Source: Aphanomyces cochlioides
Taxonomy: Eukaryota > Oomycota > Saprolegniomycetes > Saprolegniales > Verrucalvaceae
Direction of reading: 5' to 3'
Length of the DNA stretch: 64,000 nucleotides
Assembly: GCA_019828595.1 (NCBI GenBank)
Contig: JAHQRK010000026.1
Span: forward strand, 434,001 to 498,000
Program-made: the position numbers and the translations under genes
The notes under the pieces: generated by a model
The model's input: the letters and a program-made list of their open reading frames with translations, nothing else
What the model was told of the DNA's origin: nothing
Database searches by the model: none
Shown here: positions 20,501-29,548 of the stretch, in pieces
Layout: each line of letters begins with the position of its first letter
Position numbering within the stretch: the stretch's first letter is position 1

Positions 20501-20593
20501 AATTACCACATCGACGAGCTCTGCAGCAAAGCTCACCACTCCATGAACGCCGACGAAATTGATCCCCTCGATTTGGAGGACGATCAACTCTAA
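17555..20593 (+). CDS. Element C ORF1 protein (intact, 1,012 aa)
   Basis: ATG at 17555. The frame stays open upstream through the 5' UTR and into the antisense flank to 17432, so the first methionine of the element is the reasonable start. It belongs to the EPEHDG variant but has a distinctive EGTADSTEASGDRQ stretch and private changes DIAQCEAM, KRNLPSS, HSEFDG and GSMSALE. These make it one of the more diverged ORF1 copies here, though still open. Confidence 0.9.
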   Translation: MSNANSCSELRETNTHGVTIIPGIVSPHPLSSSNQDGGSGVSNVSTPNPRAEVEVEFDPNSVSGDQSASRSPSASPGAPLAGVPGGVNLSGSVVDPQTTVVNLSSEALTQEGEPLGPCACGGCFPGLQLESIPSEGGEKTGSMSALEATRAPPMGTPCGSVYFPPGASSEGRGRYPDLGSRRSNGVPQSPCCGDGMDSPSTPVTGGLAPAFLVTNGTEPAATNRVAPCAEPPRTGEEEEKSQEDVDMVSGDAEGKDSTETEALTDEGNTQIHSEFDGSGDINGQAKPCDTSGEVIQEEQSTNNDNDQSNQDIVDKSVAQGNGAVDPPTAADKIQGDQEQQNAEKANPWTQKTPGKDSASSKKDSKQGNAPKGAKHRNTGAHAIADDDIAQCEAMADAFYKDSGDMDAFIENILLTPQSQVYELTVKLGEGYKDWSEKVICDQFVKENPGSLWGSKFPNILIHKKNPQTIVISSYNLSTCVEMGGTTFRLGGKDFLVPKYSRYGNNYYVTFNKVSHPSMAKAIVKKMAALTKSVIAAFNPTAGQNIKSPHLRVIFKSSAPPAVLVPKSGDALREITITDPSGQPFVVVFQHKIAALNKTLPPSIVSRRAEAKAEKAKAKAAKAAAKSPPSGEKEPEHDGDDHDQDPGTNAEGTADSTEASGDRQDEQPQPTAPSHGSDVDMSGDSDPPNNNGQDKQQEDVEMSTNESPALAPPSEQPKNSLDLQLVTGYRSGPAPKRNLPSSPRLDPLPTSNRFHILEEDDVELSFEDFAVPRIVLEDSSAPRPKKTKGKAKKQRLNKSAAAHLELAKKIIRDKKVEGSITECQRILRDDPQLVAHAMYAQDEDLSLFQSLVATKTIERKMALLKAQGKPHNYKHHVNFMAQYKIHPSEILEELTTDIPEIKRILFALATIDLFLSNRAPDLYTNSEALTVLLNQEATRLPDTNCLTDWSLFALIENFSDNLEKFTLPAPVLSAISMLKSITNNYHIDELCSKAHHSMNADEIDPLDLEDDQL

Positions 20594-20671
20594 GGCTTCT
20601 ATCCCCTGCTTCAATCCATTTCAACCTCCCCTCTGACCCCTCCATTCTACTCATTTTCATCTGTACTCGTG
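20594..20671 (+). other. ORF1-ORF2 linker: in-frame, stop-free, pyrimidine-rich
   Basis: These 78 nt (26 codons) lie between the ORF1 TAA and the ORF2 ATG. They contain no stop in the shared frame, are mostly C and T, and have no ATG in any frame before that of ORF2. All ten copies with this junction have exactly 78 nt. ORF2 could be made by stop readthrough, by termination-reinitiation or from an internal entry site. An open in-frame stretch this short is not rare by chance. Confidence 0.65.
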
Positions 20672-23600
20672 ATGATTGACAACAACTTCTCCGATGTCCC
20701 AACTGAACTCGTGGACTGGGACCCACAAATCATCTCCCTCAACACCAATGGCTTCTCCAACAGCCATCGGTACATCCTCGACAAACTATCAAGTGTTCAC
20801 GACGTTTCCTTTATCCAAGAAACCCGTTTCCGCACGCCATGTCTCCACGACCGTGTTGCGTTCCATTGGCAACGCATCACAAACCACGAAGGCTCTTTGT
20901 TCTTTGAAGAGCCTATTTACCCTGAAGTATCCACGTCGCCAGCCACTGGAGGTCTGGCTACGTTGATACATCCTCACTCTCCTTTGAAGAACGCCACTCA
21001 AGTCCCTCATGACAACCCAGTGCTTCGTGGTCGTTATCTACAAGTGCGATGTACTCTGGGTCCACTGACAGTCGTTCTCCACAATATCTATGCGCCGGCA
21101 GCCTTCCAACAACGAGCAAGTTACTTCGAAGAATTGCCACGCGACTTTCCTCCACATGCGCTCCACATTGTTGGAGGAGATTTCAACTGCACTCTCAACA
21201 AAGATTTGGATTCGTTGAGACCCAGTACCTCCACCATGGCCGGCACCCTTCAACTGGAACAATGGATGCACAGTTTGTCTCTGGTGGATCTGTTTCGCCG
21301 TCAAAACCCCGTGGCACGAGCCTTCACAAGTCCCACACTCACCAACCGACTCGACTACATCTTTTGTTCGTCCACCTTGGCGGGTCTTCGTCATTGGAAG
21401 GCGACGCACATGCCACACGTTCCACAGGCTGACCACGTGGCTTGTCGTATCATCTCAAAGCGTCAAACATTGCGCCATGGCTCTGGATCATGGAAAGCTC
21501 CAACTTGGCTACTTCGTCTACCACGAGCGGCCGAGATTGTTCATGGATGTCTGGATCGATTTTTGGACAAGTCTCCAACATTCCACAATATCTCCAAGGC
21601 CTACGACATACTGGTCAATGATATCCGCTCCCAACTCAAAGAATTCCATTCTCAACGATTGGAGAAACAACGTCTGCCGTTGAAGAAGTTAGCTGTGGAG
21701 ATCGCTTCGCTTTTGCAAGTCCCCAACATGCGTCAAGATTCAGTGCTGGTGGATCGAGTGCGAGACCTTCAAAAGCAAATTCACGAGCTGCAAGATCGAG
21801 ACAAGCAGTTTCGTCAAGACCAGGCGTTCCAACTTCACTTGTACAAAGCAGAGCGCTCGTCCAAGTTCCACTTCATGTCCCCTGTCCCTACCCCCTTGAA
21901 GAAGACAGTCTTCAAAGAGTTGGTGGATGTCAATGGAAATGTTGTCTCCAATCAACAAGGCATGTCTGACGTCCTGGTCGACTACTACAAGGACTTGTTT
22001 GCAGCTCCCGACGTGCAGCGATCTGGAGACGAAGTGTCGTCATTTCTGACCCCATTGACTCGACACAAGCAACTGCCAGAGCAAGCCCAGAAAGAGCTGT
22101 CGGCTCCCTTGCGCGCCAACGAGTTCTATCATGCTATTCGACACAGCAGTTCGAACTCAGCGCCAGGTCCCAACGCTCTGCCATTCGAAGTCCTCAAACT
22201 TGCACCTCACAAGTGGTCGTTGGTATTGGAGCTGCTATTCACACACCAGCTCCATTCTCACCCTCGCTTGACTCCCATGCAACTTGTCAGTACGCTGGTG
22301 TTGCTGCACAAGAAAGGCCCCAAGTCACAGGCCAAGAACTATCGGCCCATTAGCCTACTCAACACGGATGTGAAAATCCTGACGAGTATTCTGGCTTATC
22401 GACTCCAGCGCCACATTCGACACATCATCCACCCGGACCAGCAAGGCTTTATCCGTCGAAGCAATATCCAAACCAATATTGCACGACTGGATGACATGCT
22501 GCACCACATCAAACTACACAGTCCGTCCTCGATGGTGGCACTGCTTGACTTTGAGAAAGCTTTTGATCGCGTGGACCACGCGTACTTGCTCCGCGTCCTC
22601 CGTCACTATGGCTTTCCCGAAACCTTTGTTGACATGGTTCGCGTACTGTACTCGGGCCGCAAGTCTCGCATCTTGGTGAACGGCTTCTTGTCCAAGCCAG
22701 TTCACATCTCACGCGGTGTGTTGCAAGGTGATCCACTGTCGCCACTTCTGTTTGTGATCGCTTTGGAACCGATGTGCCAACTCCTACGGCAACACTCCAA
22801 CTATGGCATCAAGTGTGGGGATCGCTACCACACTGGGAGTTACTTTGCCGACGACTCGCAACTCTATGCGGCAAATGAGACGTGCCTCCACCGGCAGCTT
22901 GCATTGGTTCAAACCTTTTGCGACAAGTCTGGTTTCCGACTCAACGTAGACAAGACCCAAATTCTGACCTACAGCCAGTTGAATGGGAACCTTGCCTCAC
23001 TACAAGTTACTTCCGACAGTCCCGTGAAGGCTCTTGGTATCTTGGTTGCGCCCAATCTTTCTCCATTGGCACGTTTCAATTACGTGTTTGAGAAGTTTGT
23101 GGCTCGCTTGTCTTTGTGGCTCTACAAGGCTCGAACCATGGCCGGAAAAGTCACTATCCTGCACAGCATATGTCTGCCTGTGTTATGGTACCAACTGGCT
23201 TTTGTCCCTGCCGACAAAGACCTGGCCAAAAAGATCGACAAGGCCATGCTTCAATTTATGCATGGTGAAGAAATCAACCCATCCTCCTCTGTCCATGGCC
23301 TCCGTTTGATCAAAAAGGAGATCCTATTCATGCCGAAGAAGTCCGGTGGCTTAGGCCTGCACCATGCACTTGCTTTATGGCAACAACACAACCGCTCTGT
23401 CATGATCAGATGCATTCAAGCCATCACCACCCCACCCCGCAAGTCTGCCATGTCCGCCTGGATTACGCCGGGCTATACTCTCCTCGAGAAGGCTTTTCAT
23501 CCATGGGGTTCCCCCCGAGATCTCCTCTTGGCAAATGGCTCTTCTGCATTCATCAGACAACTGTACAAGAATCCCAATATCACTCCAATGTGGAAAGCCT

Positions 23601-24727
23601 TATTGAGTAGCTGGTTTGAATCCCGCTGGACTCCGTACGGCTGTCCAAATCACATCTCATCTTTGGATGTTCCCCTTTGGCACAACTCGTATCTGCCTGG
23701 ACTCGAAGACCTATACGATCAGTGCTCTACATCGACGCAAGACCAAGCCAATGTATTGGCTTCGCTTCACATCACGAAGTTGTCGCATTTGTTGACTCCG
23801 TGCCAGCGAGTTTGGCCAGCTTCGATCTTGTTCGACAAAATCAACCGTGCCTGCCGCCAAGCCAATTTTGTCCCTCCAACGAAACAATGGATCTCAATCT
23901 TGGTGACCAAGTTATCACGATTGTTTGAGATTGTTTCTGAAGAGGATGCTCCCGTGTTCCACTTGCCGACGCCAAGCTCTGAATGGATGGAATGGCACTG
24001 GATGATACACCCTGACTCGAGTCCGATCTTGTTGGCGCTTGCGACTTCGAAATCGGCTAAGATCAGAGCTTCTCCAGCTGTCAGCTCGTCCATTCTTCCT
24101 ACCAAGCATCTCAACCTGCCATCCAACTTTTACGAAGACCCCAAGCGCCTTACCCAACTTGCCGCCTTCCTCCAACCCGACCACATTCTCCCTCGATATG
24201 GAGAGTTCATTTTCAAGACCCTTCTCCGCGCCAACGCCATGCAATATCTGTTTCAGTACCAAGACCCCAAGCCGACGTGTGTCTTCTGTCGTGTCAATGA
24301 GACGTACGAGCATTTCCTGTTCTCTTGTGGATATGGTCAATCTGTTTGGTATTTCTTCAAGACAATCCAGCGACTGCTCGAGTGTTCCTTTCCGTCCACG
24401 TGTCTGGAAATGTTCTACGAGACGCCCAAGCCGTCCGATGGATACTACATCCGTGGCTATCTGAAGATCTGGCCGATTGTCCGAGCCTGCGTGTATTATC
24501 AAATATGGCTCCAACGTGCCGATCGCACCTTTCGACCCGACCTCACAGCGAAGAGTCCGATGGAAGTTGCCATTCATGCTGCCTCTTTGATCAAGCTACA
24601 TCTACAACAGCTCCTGGTTGATCTCCCTCTCAAGAAGGGATACACCAAGGTATTCAATGTGCTCAAGCATCTATCTTCGGACCCCTGGTTACGTCAACAC
24701 ATCATTCCTGACAGCGTCGTTTCATGA
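20672..24727 (+). CDS. Element C ORF2: APE endonuclease / reverse transcriptase (intact, 1,351 aa)
   Basis: It starts at MIDNN and retains all endonuclease, RT and CCHC residues (GGDFN at 168-172, FADD at 725-728, C1203/C1206/H1214/C1219). Variants include TPCLHDR, KAYDILV and AAPDVQ. The stop-proximal hairpin in its 3' UTR is altered to GTGAGC-ATGACG-GCTCAC, with one base more in the loop than in other copies. Confidence 0.94.
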   Translation: MIDNNFSDVPTELVDWDPQIISLNTNGFSNSHRYILDKLSSVHDVSFIQETRFRTPCLHDRVAFHWQRITNHEGSLFFEEPIYPEVSTSPATGGLATLIHPHSPLKNATQVPHDNPVLRGRYLQVRCTLGPLTVVLHNIYAPAAFQQRASYFEELPRDFPPHALHIVGGDFNCTLNKDLDSLRPSTSTMAGTLQLEQWMHSLSLVDLFRRQNPVARAFTSPTLTNRLDYIFCSSTLAGLRHWKATHMPHVPQADHVACRIISKRQTLRHGSGSWKAPTWLLRLPRAAEIVHGCLDRFLDKSPTFHNISKAYDILVNDIRSQLKEFHSQRLEKQRLPLKKLAVEIASLLQVPNMRQDSVLVDRVRDLQKQIHELQDRDKQFRQDQAFQLHLYKAERSSKFHFMSPVPTPLKKTVFKELVDVNGNVVSNQQGMSDVLVDYYKDLFAAPDVQRSGDEVSSFLTPLTRHKQLPEQAQKELSAPLRANEFYHAIRHSSSNSAPGPNALPFEVLKLAPHKWSLVLELLFTHQLHSHPRLTPMQLVSTLVLLHKKGPKSQAKNYRPISLLNTDVKILTSILAYRLQRHIRHIIHPDQQGFIRRSNIQTNIARLDDMLHHIKLHSPSSMVALLDFEKAFDRVDHAYLLRVLRHYGFPETFVDMVRVLYSGRKSRILVNGFLSKPVHISRGVLQGDPLSPLLFVIALEPMCQLLRQHSNYGIKCGDRYHTGSYFADDSQLYAANETCLHRQLALVQTFCDKSGFRLNVDKTQILTYSQLNGNLASLQVTSDSPVKALGILVAPNLSPLARFNYVFEKFVARLSLWLYKARTMAGKVTILHSICLPVLWYQLAFVPADKDLAKKIDKAMLQFMHGEEINPSSSVHGLRLIKKEILFMPKKSGGLGLHHALALWQQHNRSVMIRCIQAITTPPRKSAMSAWITPGYTLLEKAFHPWGSPRDLLLANGSSAFIRQLYKNPNITPMWKALLSSWFESRWTPYGCPNHISSLDVPLWHNSYLPGLEDLYDQCSTSTQDQANVLASLHITKLSHLLTPCQRVWPASILFDKINRACRQANFVPPTKQWISILVTKLSRLFEIVSEEDAPVFHLPTPSSEWMEWHWMIHPDSSPILLALATSKSAKIRASPAVSSSILPTKHLNLPSNFYEDPKRLTQLAAFLQPDHILPRYGEFIFKTLLRANAMQYLFQYQDPKPTCVFCRVNETYEHFLFSCGYGQSVWYFFKTIQRLLECSFPSTCLEMFYETPKPSDGYYIRGYLKIWPIVRACVYYQIWLQRADRTFRPDLTAKSPMEVAIHAASLIKLHLQQLLVDLPLKKGYTKVFNVLKHLSSDPWLRQHIIPDSVVS

Positions 24728-24873
24728 GTGAGCATGACGGCTCACCACTTCATCTCCTGTTCAATGACCACTTTGCCATATTCTGTTTTCCAAGTTCTAT
24801 TTATACAGTACGAGGCAAATTAGTAAGTCATTAGGGCCTTTGCTCAAAAATAAGGTTAATACAACTCATTTAA
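24728..24873 (+). promoter_or_regulatory. 3' UTR of element C
   Basis: It carries the same ordered signals as the 3' UTR at 36722-36867, with a modified first hairpin followed by CACCACTTC in place of CACTCACTTC. Confidence 0.8.
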
Positions 24874-24889
24874 CCACGAGTTCAGTTGG
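24874..24889. repeat. Target-site duplication of element C, right copy
   Basis: Matches 17478-17493 over 16 bp. Confidence 0.92.
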
Positions 24890-24916
24890 GACATCGGAGA
24901 AGTTGTTGTCACTCAT
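24890..24916 (-). pseudogene. Element A ORF2, first codons
   Basis: ATG at 24916 reading leftward as MSDNNFSDVP. It is cut off from the rest of ORF2 by element C. The 78-nt linker to ORF1 follows at 24917-24994. Confidence 0.88.
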
Positions 24917-24994
24917 CACGAGTACAGATGAAAATGAGTAGAATGGAGGGGTCAGAGGGGAGGTTGAAATGGATTGAAGCAGGGGATAGAAGCC

Positions 24995-27900
24995 TTAGAG
25001 TTGATCGTCCTCCAAATCGAGGGGATCAATTTCGTCGGCGTTCATGGAGTGGTGAGCTTTGCTGCAGAGCTCGTCGATGTGGTAATTGTTGGTGATGCTT
25101 TTGAGCATCGAGATGGCCGACAAGACGGGAGCCGGCAAAGTGAACTTCTCGAGATTGTCGCTGAAGTTTTCGATCAAAGCAAACAGCGACCAGTCCGTCA
25201 AGCAGTTGGTGTCAGGCAATCTTGTTGCTTCTTGGTTCAATAGAACAGTCAGTGCCTCCGAGTTTGTGTAGAGGTCTGGGGCCCGATTTGAGAGGAATAA
25301 GTCAATCGTAGCAAGTGCAAAGAGGATGCGCTTGATCTCTGGTATGTCCGTGGTCAATTCTTCCAAGATTTCTGACGGGTGAATCTTGTATTGAGCCATG
25401 AAGTTGACGTGATGTTTGTAGTTGTGAGGCTTGCCTTGAGCTTTTAACAAAGCCATCTTGCGCTCAATAGTCTTGGTTGCAACAAGTGACTGAAACAAAC
25501 TGAGGTCTTCATCTTGTGCGTACATAGCATGTGCAACGAGCTGAGGATCATCTCGCAAAATGCGTTGACATTCGGTGATACTGCCTTCGACTTTCTTGTC
25601 TCGAATGATCTTCTTCGCCAATTCGAGGTGGGCTGCAGCAGACTTGTTAAGTCGTTGTTTCTTCGCTTTGCCTTTGGTCTTTTTCGGGCGTGGCGCACTT
25701 GAATCTTCCAATACAATTCGAGGCACTGCAAAGTCTTCAAACGAGAGTTCCACGTCGTCTTCTTCGAGGATATGAAAACGGTTGGATGTCGGCAGGGGAT
25801 CCAAACGTGGGGACGAAGGCAAAGTACGTTTTGGAGCTGGTCCAGACCGGTAGCCCGTTACCAATTGAAGGTCCAGCGAGTTCTTGGGCTGCTCACTTGG
25901 TGGAGCAAGAGCGGGCGATTCGTTGGTAGACATTTCCACATCTTCTTGTTGTTTGTCTTGTCCATTGTTGTTAGGGGGATCGCTGTCACCAGACATATCG
26001 ACATCAGAGCCATGAGAAGGAGCTGTTGGCTGTGGTTGTTCATCTTGACCATCTTCAGATGCCTCAGTTGAGTCGGCCTCGCCTTCCGCATTTGTTCCAA
26101 GGTCTTGATCATGATCGTCTCCATCAGGTTCAGGTTCTTTTTCTCCTGACGGAGGAGATTTTGCCGCTGCCTTGGCCGCTTTTGCCTTCGCTTTTTCAGC
26201 CTTGGCCTCTGTACGTCGTGAAACAATCGACGGAGGCAATGTCTTGTTCAGAGCAGCGATCTTGTGCTGAAACACGACGACAAAAGGCTGACCCGACGGA
26301 TCCGTAATGGTGATTTCGCGTAGTGCGTCGCCGGATTTTGGTACCAGCACTGCAGGAGGCGCAGACGACTTGAAAATGACTCTCAAATGCGGCGACTTGA
26401 TGTTCTGACCAGCAGTAGGGTTGAATGCTGCTATCACTGACTTGGTCAATGCAGCCATTTTCTTGACAATTGCCTTGGCCATCGAAGGGTGACTGACCTT
26501 GTTGAACGTAACATAGTAGTTGTTGCCATAACGCGAGTACTTGGGAACCAGGAAATCTTTGCCACCAAGTCGAAACGTTGTGCCTCCCATTTCCACGCAC
26601 GTAGACAAGTTGTAACTTGAGATCACAATGGTCTGTGGGTTCTTCTTGTGGATCAAAATGTTCGGAAATTTGGAGCCCCATAACGAACCAGGATTTTCCT
26701 TGACAAATTGATCGCAGATGACTTTTTCGGACCAGTCCTTGTAGCCTTCGCCCAACTTGACTGTGAGCTCGTACACTTGGGACTGGGGAGTGAGCAAAAT
26801 GTTTTCAATGAAGGCGTCCATGTCACCAGAGTCTTTGTAGAATGCGTCCGCCATGGCCTCGCATCGCGCAATATCGTCATCGGCAATAGCATGAGCACCA
26901 GTGTTGCGATGTTTCGCGCCTTTGGGGGCATTGCCTTGCTTGGAATCTTTCTTGGACGAAGCTGAATCCTTGCCGGGAGTCTTTTGCGTCCATGGATTGG
27001 CCTTTTCAGCGTTTTGTTGCTCTTGATCGCCTTGTATTTTGTCTGCCGCGGTAGGAGGATCAACAGCGCCATTTCCTTGAGCAACGGATTTGTCGACAAT
27101 GTCTTGATTTGACTGGTCATTGTCATTGTTTGTCGATTGTTCCTCTTGAATAACTTCTCCAGGAGTATCACACGGCTTCGCTTGGCCGTTAATGTCGCCT
27201 GACCCATCAACCTCCGAGTGAATTTGAGTATTTCCCTCGTCGGTTAAGGCCTCGGTTTCAGTAGAATCCTTCCCCTCGGCGTCTCCAGAGACCATATCCA
27301 CGTCCTCTTGAGATTTTTCTTCTTCCTCTCCCGTTCTAGGAGGCTCAGCACAGGGGGCGACGCGGTTGGTGGCTGCTGGCTCAGTCCCATTGGTCACGAG
27401 AAAGGCCGGGGCCAGACCCCCAGTGACAGGGGTAGAAGGGGAATCCATGCCATCCCCGCAGCACGGTGACTGGGGTACACCATTGCTCCGGCGAGAACCC
27501 AAATCGGGATACCGCCCCCGCCCCTCCGAAGAGGCCCCTGGGGGGAAGTAGACAGAACCGCAGGGTGTGCCCATAGGGGGGGCCCTCGTAGCCTCTAGGG
27601 CTGGCATGGACCCCGTTTTCTCGCCGCCTTCACTGGGGATCGACTCCAATTGGAGTCCAGGGAAGCAGCCACCACAGGCACAAGGCCCCAGTGGTTCGCC
27701 CTCCTGAGTGAGGGCTTCGCTAGACAAGTTAACGACAGTGGTCTGGGGGTCAACCACTGACCCACTGAGGTTGACCCCCCCTGGAACTCCGGCGAGTGGA
27801 GCACCAGGTGAAGCGCTGGTGGAGCGAGACGCAGATTGGTCTCCAGAGACGCCATTGGGGTCGAACTCGACCTCCACTTCGGCCCTAGGGTTAGGTGTAG

Positions 27901-28033
27901 AGACATTACTCACACCACTTCCGCCATCCTGATTGGACGACGAAAGTGGGTGAGGTGATACAATACCTGGAATGATGGTGACTCCGTGAGTGTTGGTCTC
28001 ACGAAGCTCGGAACAGCTGTTGGCGTTGGACAT
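24995..28033 (-). CDS. Element A ORF1 protein (intact, 1,012 aa)
   Basis: ATG at 28033 reading leftward. It belongs to the EPEPDG/DLGTNAEGE variant with a recombinant-looking ASEDGQ segment. Private changes are DPNGVSGD and VSRRTEAKAEK, plus SRSTSASPG shared with elements D, F and G. ORF1 is intact although its ORF2 is in three pieces. Confidence 0.9.
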   Translation of the reverse strand: MSNANSCSELRETNTHGVTIIPGIVSPHPLSSSNQDGGSGVSNVSTPNPRAEVEVEFDPNGVSGDQSASRSTSASPGAPLAGVPGGVNLSGSVVDPQTTVVNLSSEALTQEGEPLGPCACGGCFPGLQLESIPSEGGEKTGSMPALEATRAPPMGTPCGSVYFPPGASSEGRGRYPDLGSRRSNGVPQSPCCGDGMDSPSTPVTGGLAPAFLVTNGTEPAATNRVAPCAEPPRTGEEEEKSQEDVDMVSGDAEGKDSTETEALTDEGNTQIHSEVDGSGDINGQAKPCDTPGEVIQEEQSTNNDNDQSNQDIVDKSVAQGNGAVDPPTAADKIQGDQEQQNAEKANPWTQKTPGKDSASSKKDSKQGNAPKGAKHRNTGAHAIADDDIARCEAMADAFYKDSGDMDAFIENILLTPQSQVYELTVKLGEGYKDWSEKVICDQFVKENPGSLWGSKFPNILIHKKNPQTIVISSYNLSTCVEMGGTTFRLGGKDFLVPKYSRYGNNYYVTFNKVSHPSMAKAIVKKMAALTKSVIAAFNPTAGQNIKSPHLRVIFKSSAPPAVLVPKSGDALREITITDPSGQPFVVVFQHKIAALNKTLPPSIVSRRTEAKAEKAKAKAAKAAAKSPPSGEKEPEPDGDDHDQDLGTNAEGEADSTEASEDGQDEQPQPTAPSHGSDVDMSGDSDPPNNNGQDKQQEDVEMSTNESPALAPPSEQPKNSLDLQLVTGYRSGPAPKRTLPSSPRLDPLPTSNRFHILEEDDVELSFEDFAVPRIVLEDSSAPRPKKTKGKAKKQRLNKSAAAHLELAKKIIRDKKVEGSITECQRILRDDPQLVAHAMYAQDEDLSLFQSLVATKTIERKMALLKAQGKPHNYKHHVNFMAQYKIHPSEILEELTTDIPEIKRILFALATIDLFLSNRAPDLYTNSEALTVLLNQEATRLPDTNCLTDWSLFALIENFSDNLEKFTLPAPVLSAISMLKSITNNYHIDELCSKAHHSMNADEIDPLDLEDDQL

Positions 28034-28094
28034 TTTGAGCGCGGCGGCACTTGATAACTTCTTGACTTGAGGGGTACGAGGCAAATTCGGAAGT
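28034..28094 (-). other. 5' UTR and 5' end of element A
   Basis: The minus-strand ACTTCCG terminus meets root-element ORF1 at about 28094. The adjoining plus-strand bases CCTGAACATGATGG end in GG, so on the strand of A the target would read CCATCATG, again CCA. The partner duplication is outside the window. Confidence 0.8.
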
Positions 28095-28443
28095 CCTGAA
28101 CATGATGGAGACGATCATGATCAAGACCCTGGAACAAATGCGGAAGGCAAGGCCGACTCAACTGAGGCATCTGGAGATCGTCAAGATGAACAACCACAGC
28201 CAACAGCTCCTTCTCATGGCTCTGATGTCGATATGTTTGGTGACAGCGATCCCCCTAACAACAATGGACAAGACAAACAACAAGAAGATGTGGAAATGTC
28301 TACCAACGAATCGCCCGCTCTTGCTCCACCAAGTGAGCAGCCCAAGAACTCGCTGGACCTTCAATTGGTAACGGGCTACCGGTCTGGACCAGCTCCAAAA
28401 CGTACTTTGCCTTCGTCCCCACGTTTGGATCCCCTGCCGACAT

Positions 28444-28457
28444 CCAACCGTTTTCAT
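28444..28457. repeat. Target-site duplication of the solo 3' tail, left copy
   Basis: CCAACCGTTTTCAT is repeated at 28519-28532. The uninterrupted site occurs once in other ORF1 copies. Confidence 0.92.
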
Positions 28458-28518
28458 AGGCAAATTAGTAAGTCATTAGGGCCTTTGCTCAAAAATAAGG
28501 TTAATACAACTCATTTAA
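28458..28518 (+). mobile_element. Severely 5'-truncated insertion (61 bp of the 3' end)
   Basis: It begins inside the 14-nt motif (AGGCAAATT) and ends at TTTAA. It is therefore the last 61 bp of the element, flanked by a 14-bp duplication. It shows that the terminal part of the 3' UTR is what remains when reverse transcription aborts early. It also proves that the 3' end is defined without a poly(A) tail. Confidence 0.93.
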
Positions 28519-28532
28519 CCAACCGTTTTCAT
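28519..28532. repeat. Target-site duplication of the solo 3' tail, right copy
   Basis: Matches 28444-28457. The leading CC could equally be the last two bases of the element. Confidence 0.92.
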
Positions 28533-29387
28533 ATCCTCGAAGAAGACGACGTGGAACTCTCGTTTGAAGACTTTGCAGTGCCTCGAATTGTATTGGAAGA
28601 TTCAAGTGCGCCACGCCCGAAAAAGACCAAAGGCAAAGCGAAGAAACAACGACTTAACAAGTCTGCTGCAGCCCACCTCGAATTGGCGAAGAAGATCATT
28701 CGAGATAAGAAAGTCGAAGGCAGTATCACCGAATGTCAACGCATTTTGCGAGATGACCCTCAGCTGGTTGCACATGCTATGTACGCACAAGATGAAGACC
28801 TCAGTTTGTTTCAGTCACTTGTTGCAACCAAGACTATTGAGCGCAAGATGGCTTTGTTAAAAGCTCAAGGCAAGCCTCACAACTACAAACATCACGTCAA
28901 CTTCATGGCTCAATACAAGATTCACCCGTCAGAAATCTTGGAAGAATTGACCACGGACATACCAGAGATCAAGCGCATCCTCTTTGCACTTGCTACGATT
29001 GACTTATTCCTCTCAAATCGGGCCCCAGACCTCTACACAAACTCGGAGGCACTGACTGTTCTATTGAACCAAGAAGCAACAAGATTGCCTGACACCAACT
29101 GCTTGACGGACTGGTCGCTGTTTGCTTTGATCGAAAACTTCAGCGACAATCTCGAGAAGTTCACTTTGCCGGCTCCCGTCTTGTCGGCCATCTCGATGCT
29201 CAAAAGCATCACCAACAATTACCACATCGACGAGCTCTGCAGCAAAGCTCACCACTCCATGAACGCCGACGAAATTGATCCCCTCGATTTGGAGGACGAT
29301 CAACTCTAAGGCTTCTATCCCCTGCTTCAATCCATTTCAACCTCCCCTCTCACCCCTCCATTCTACTCATTTTCATCTGTACTCGTG

Positions 29388-29487
29388 ATGATTGACAACA
29401 ACTTCTCCGATGTCCCAACTGAACTCGTGGACTGGGACCCACAAATCATCTCCCTCAACACCAATGGCTTCTCCAACAGTCATCGGT
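29388..29487 (+). pseudogene. Root element R, ORF2 first codons, cut by element D
   Basis: MIDNN start, open to the CATCGGT at the junction with element D. The ORF2 continues at 47091 after the whole of D. Confidence 0.9.
29473..29487. repeat. Target-site duplication of element D, left copy
   Basis: CCAACAGTCATCGGT is repeated at 47076-47090, 17.6 kb away. This pairs the 5' end at 29488 with the 3' end at 47075 rather than with the nearer 3' end at 36867. Confidence 0.9.
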
Positions 29488-29548
29488 ACTTCCGAATTTG
29501 CCTCGTACCCCTCAAGTCAAGAAGTTATCAAGTGCCGCCGCGCTCAAA

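Larger units (their letters stand above)
17494..24873 (+). mobile_element. Element C: complete, uninterrupted LINE
   Basis: It is 7,380 bp from ACTTCCG to TTTAA, with both ORFs open and a perfect 16-bp duplication. It is inserted in the first codons of element A's ORF2, in the opposite orientation. Nothing has inserted into it. With B' it is one of two elements that are structurally complete and flanked by matching duplications. Confidence 0.95.
28095..29309 (+). pseudogene. Root element R, ORF1 C-terminal part with an in-frame 25-codon insertion
   Basis: ORF1 is cut on the left by element A and runs in frame from PEHDG to the TAA at 29309. Sister copies lack 75 bp present here after NRFH: a 61-bp 3'-end fragment of the same element plus its 14-bp duplication. 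These add 25 codons (RQISKSLGPLLKNK followed by further residues, then a repeated NRFH) without breaking the frame. DVDMFGDSD is shared with element D. Confidence 0.9.
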
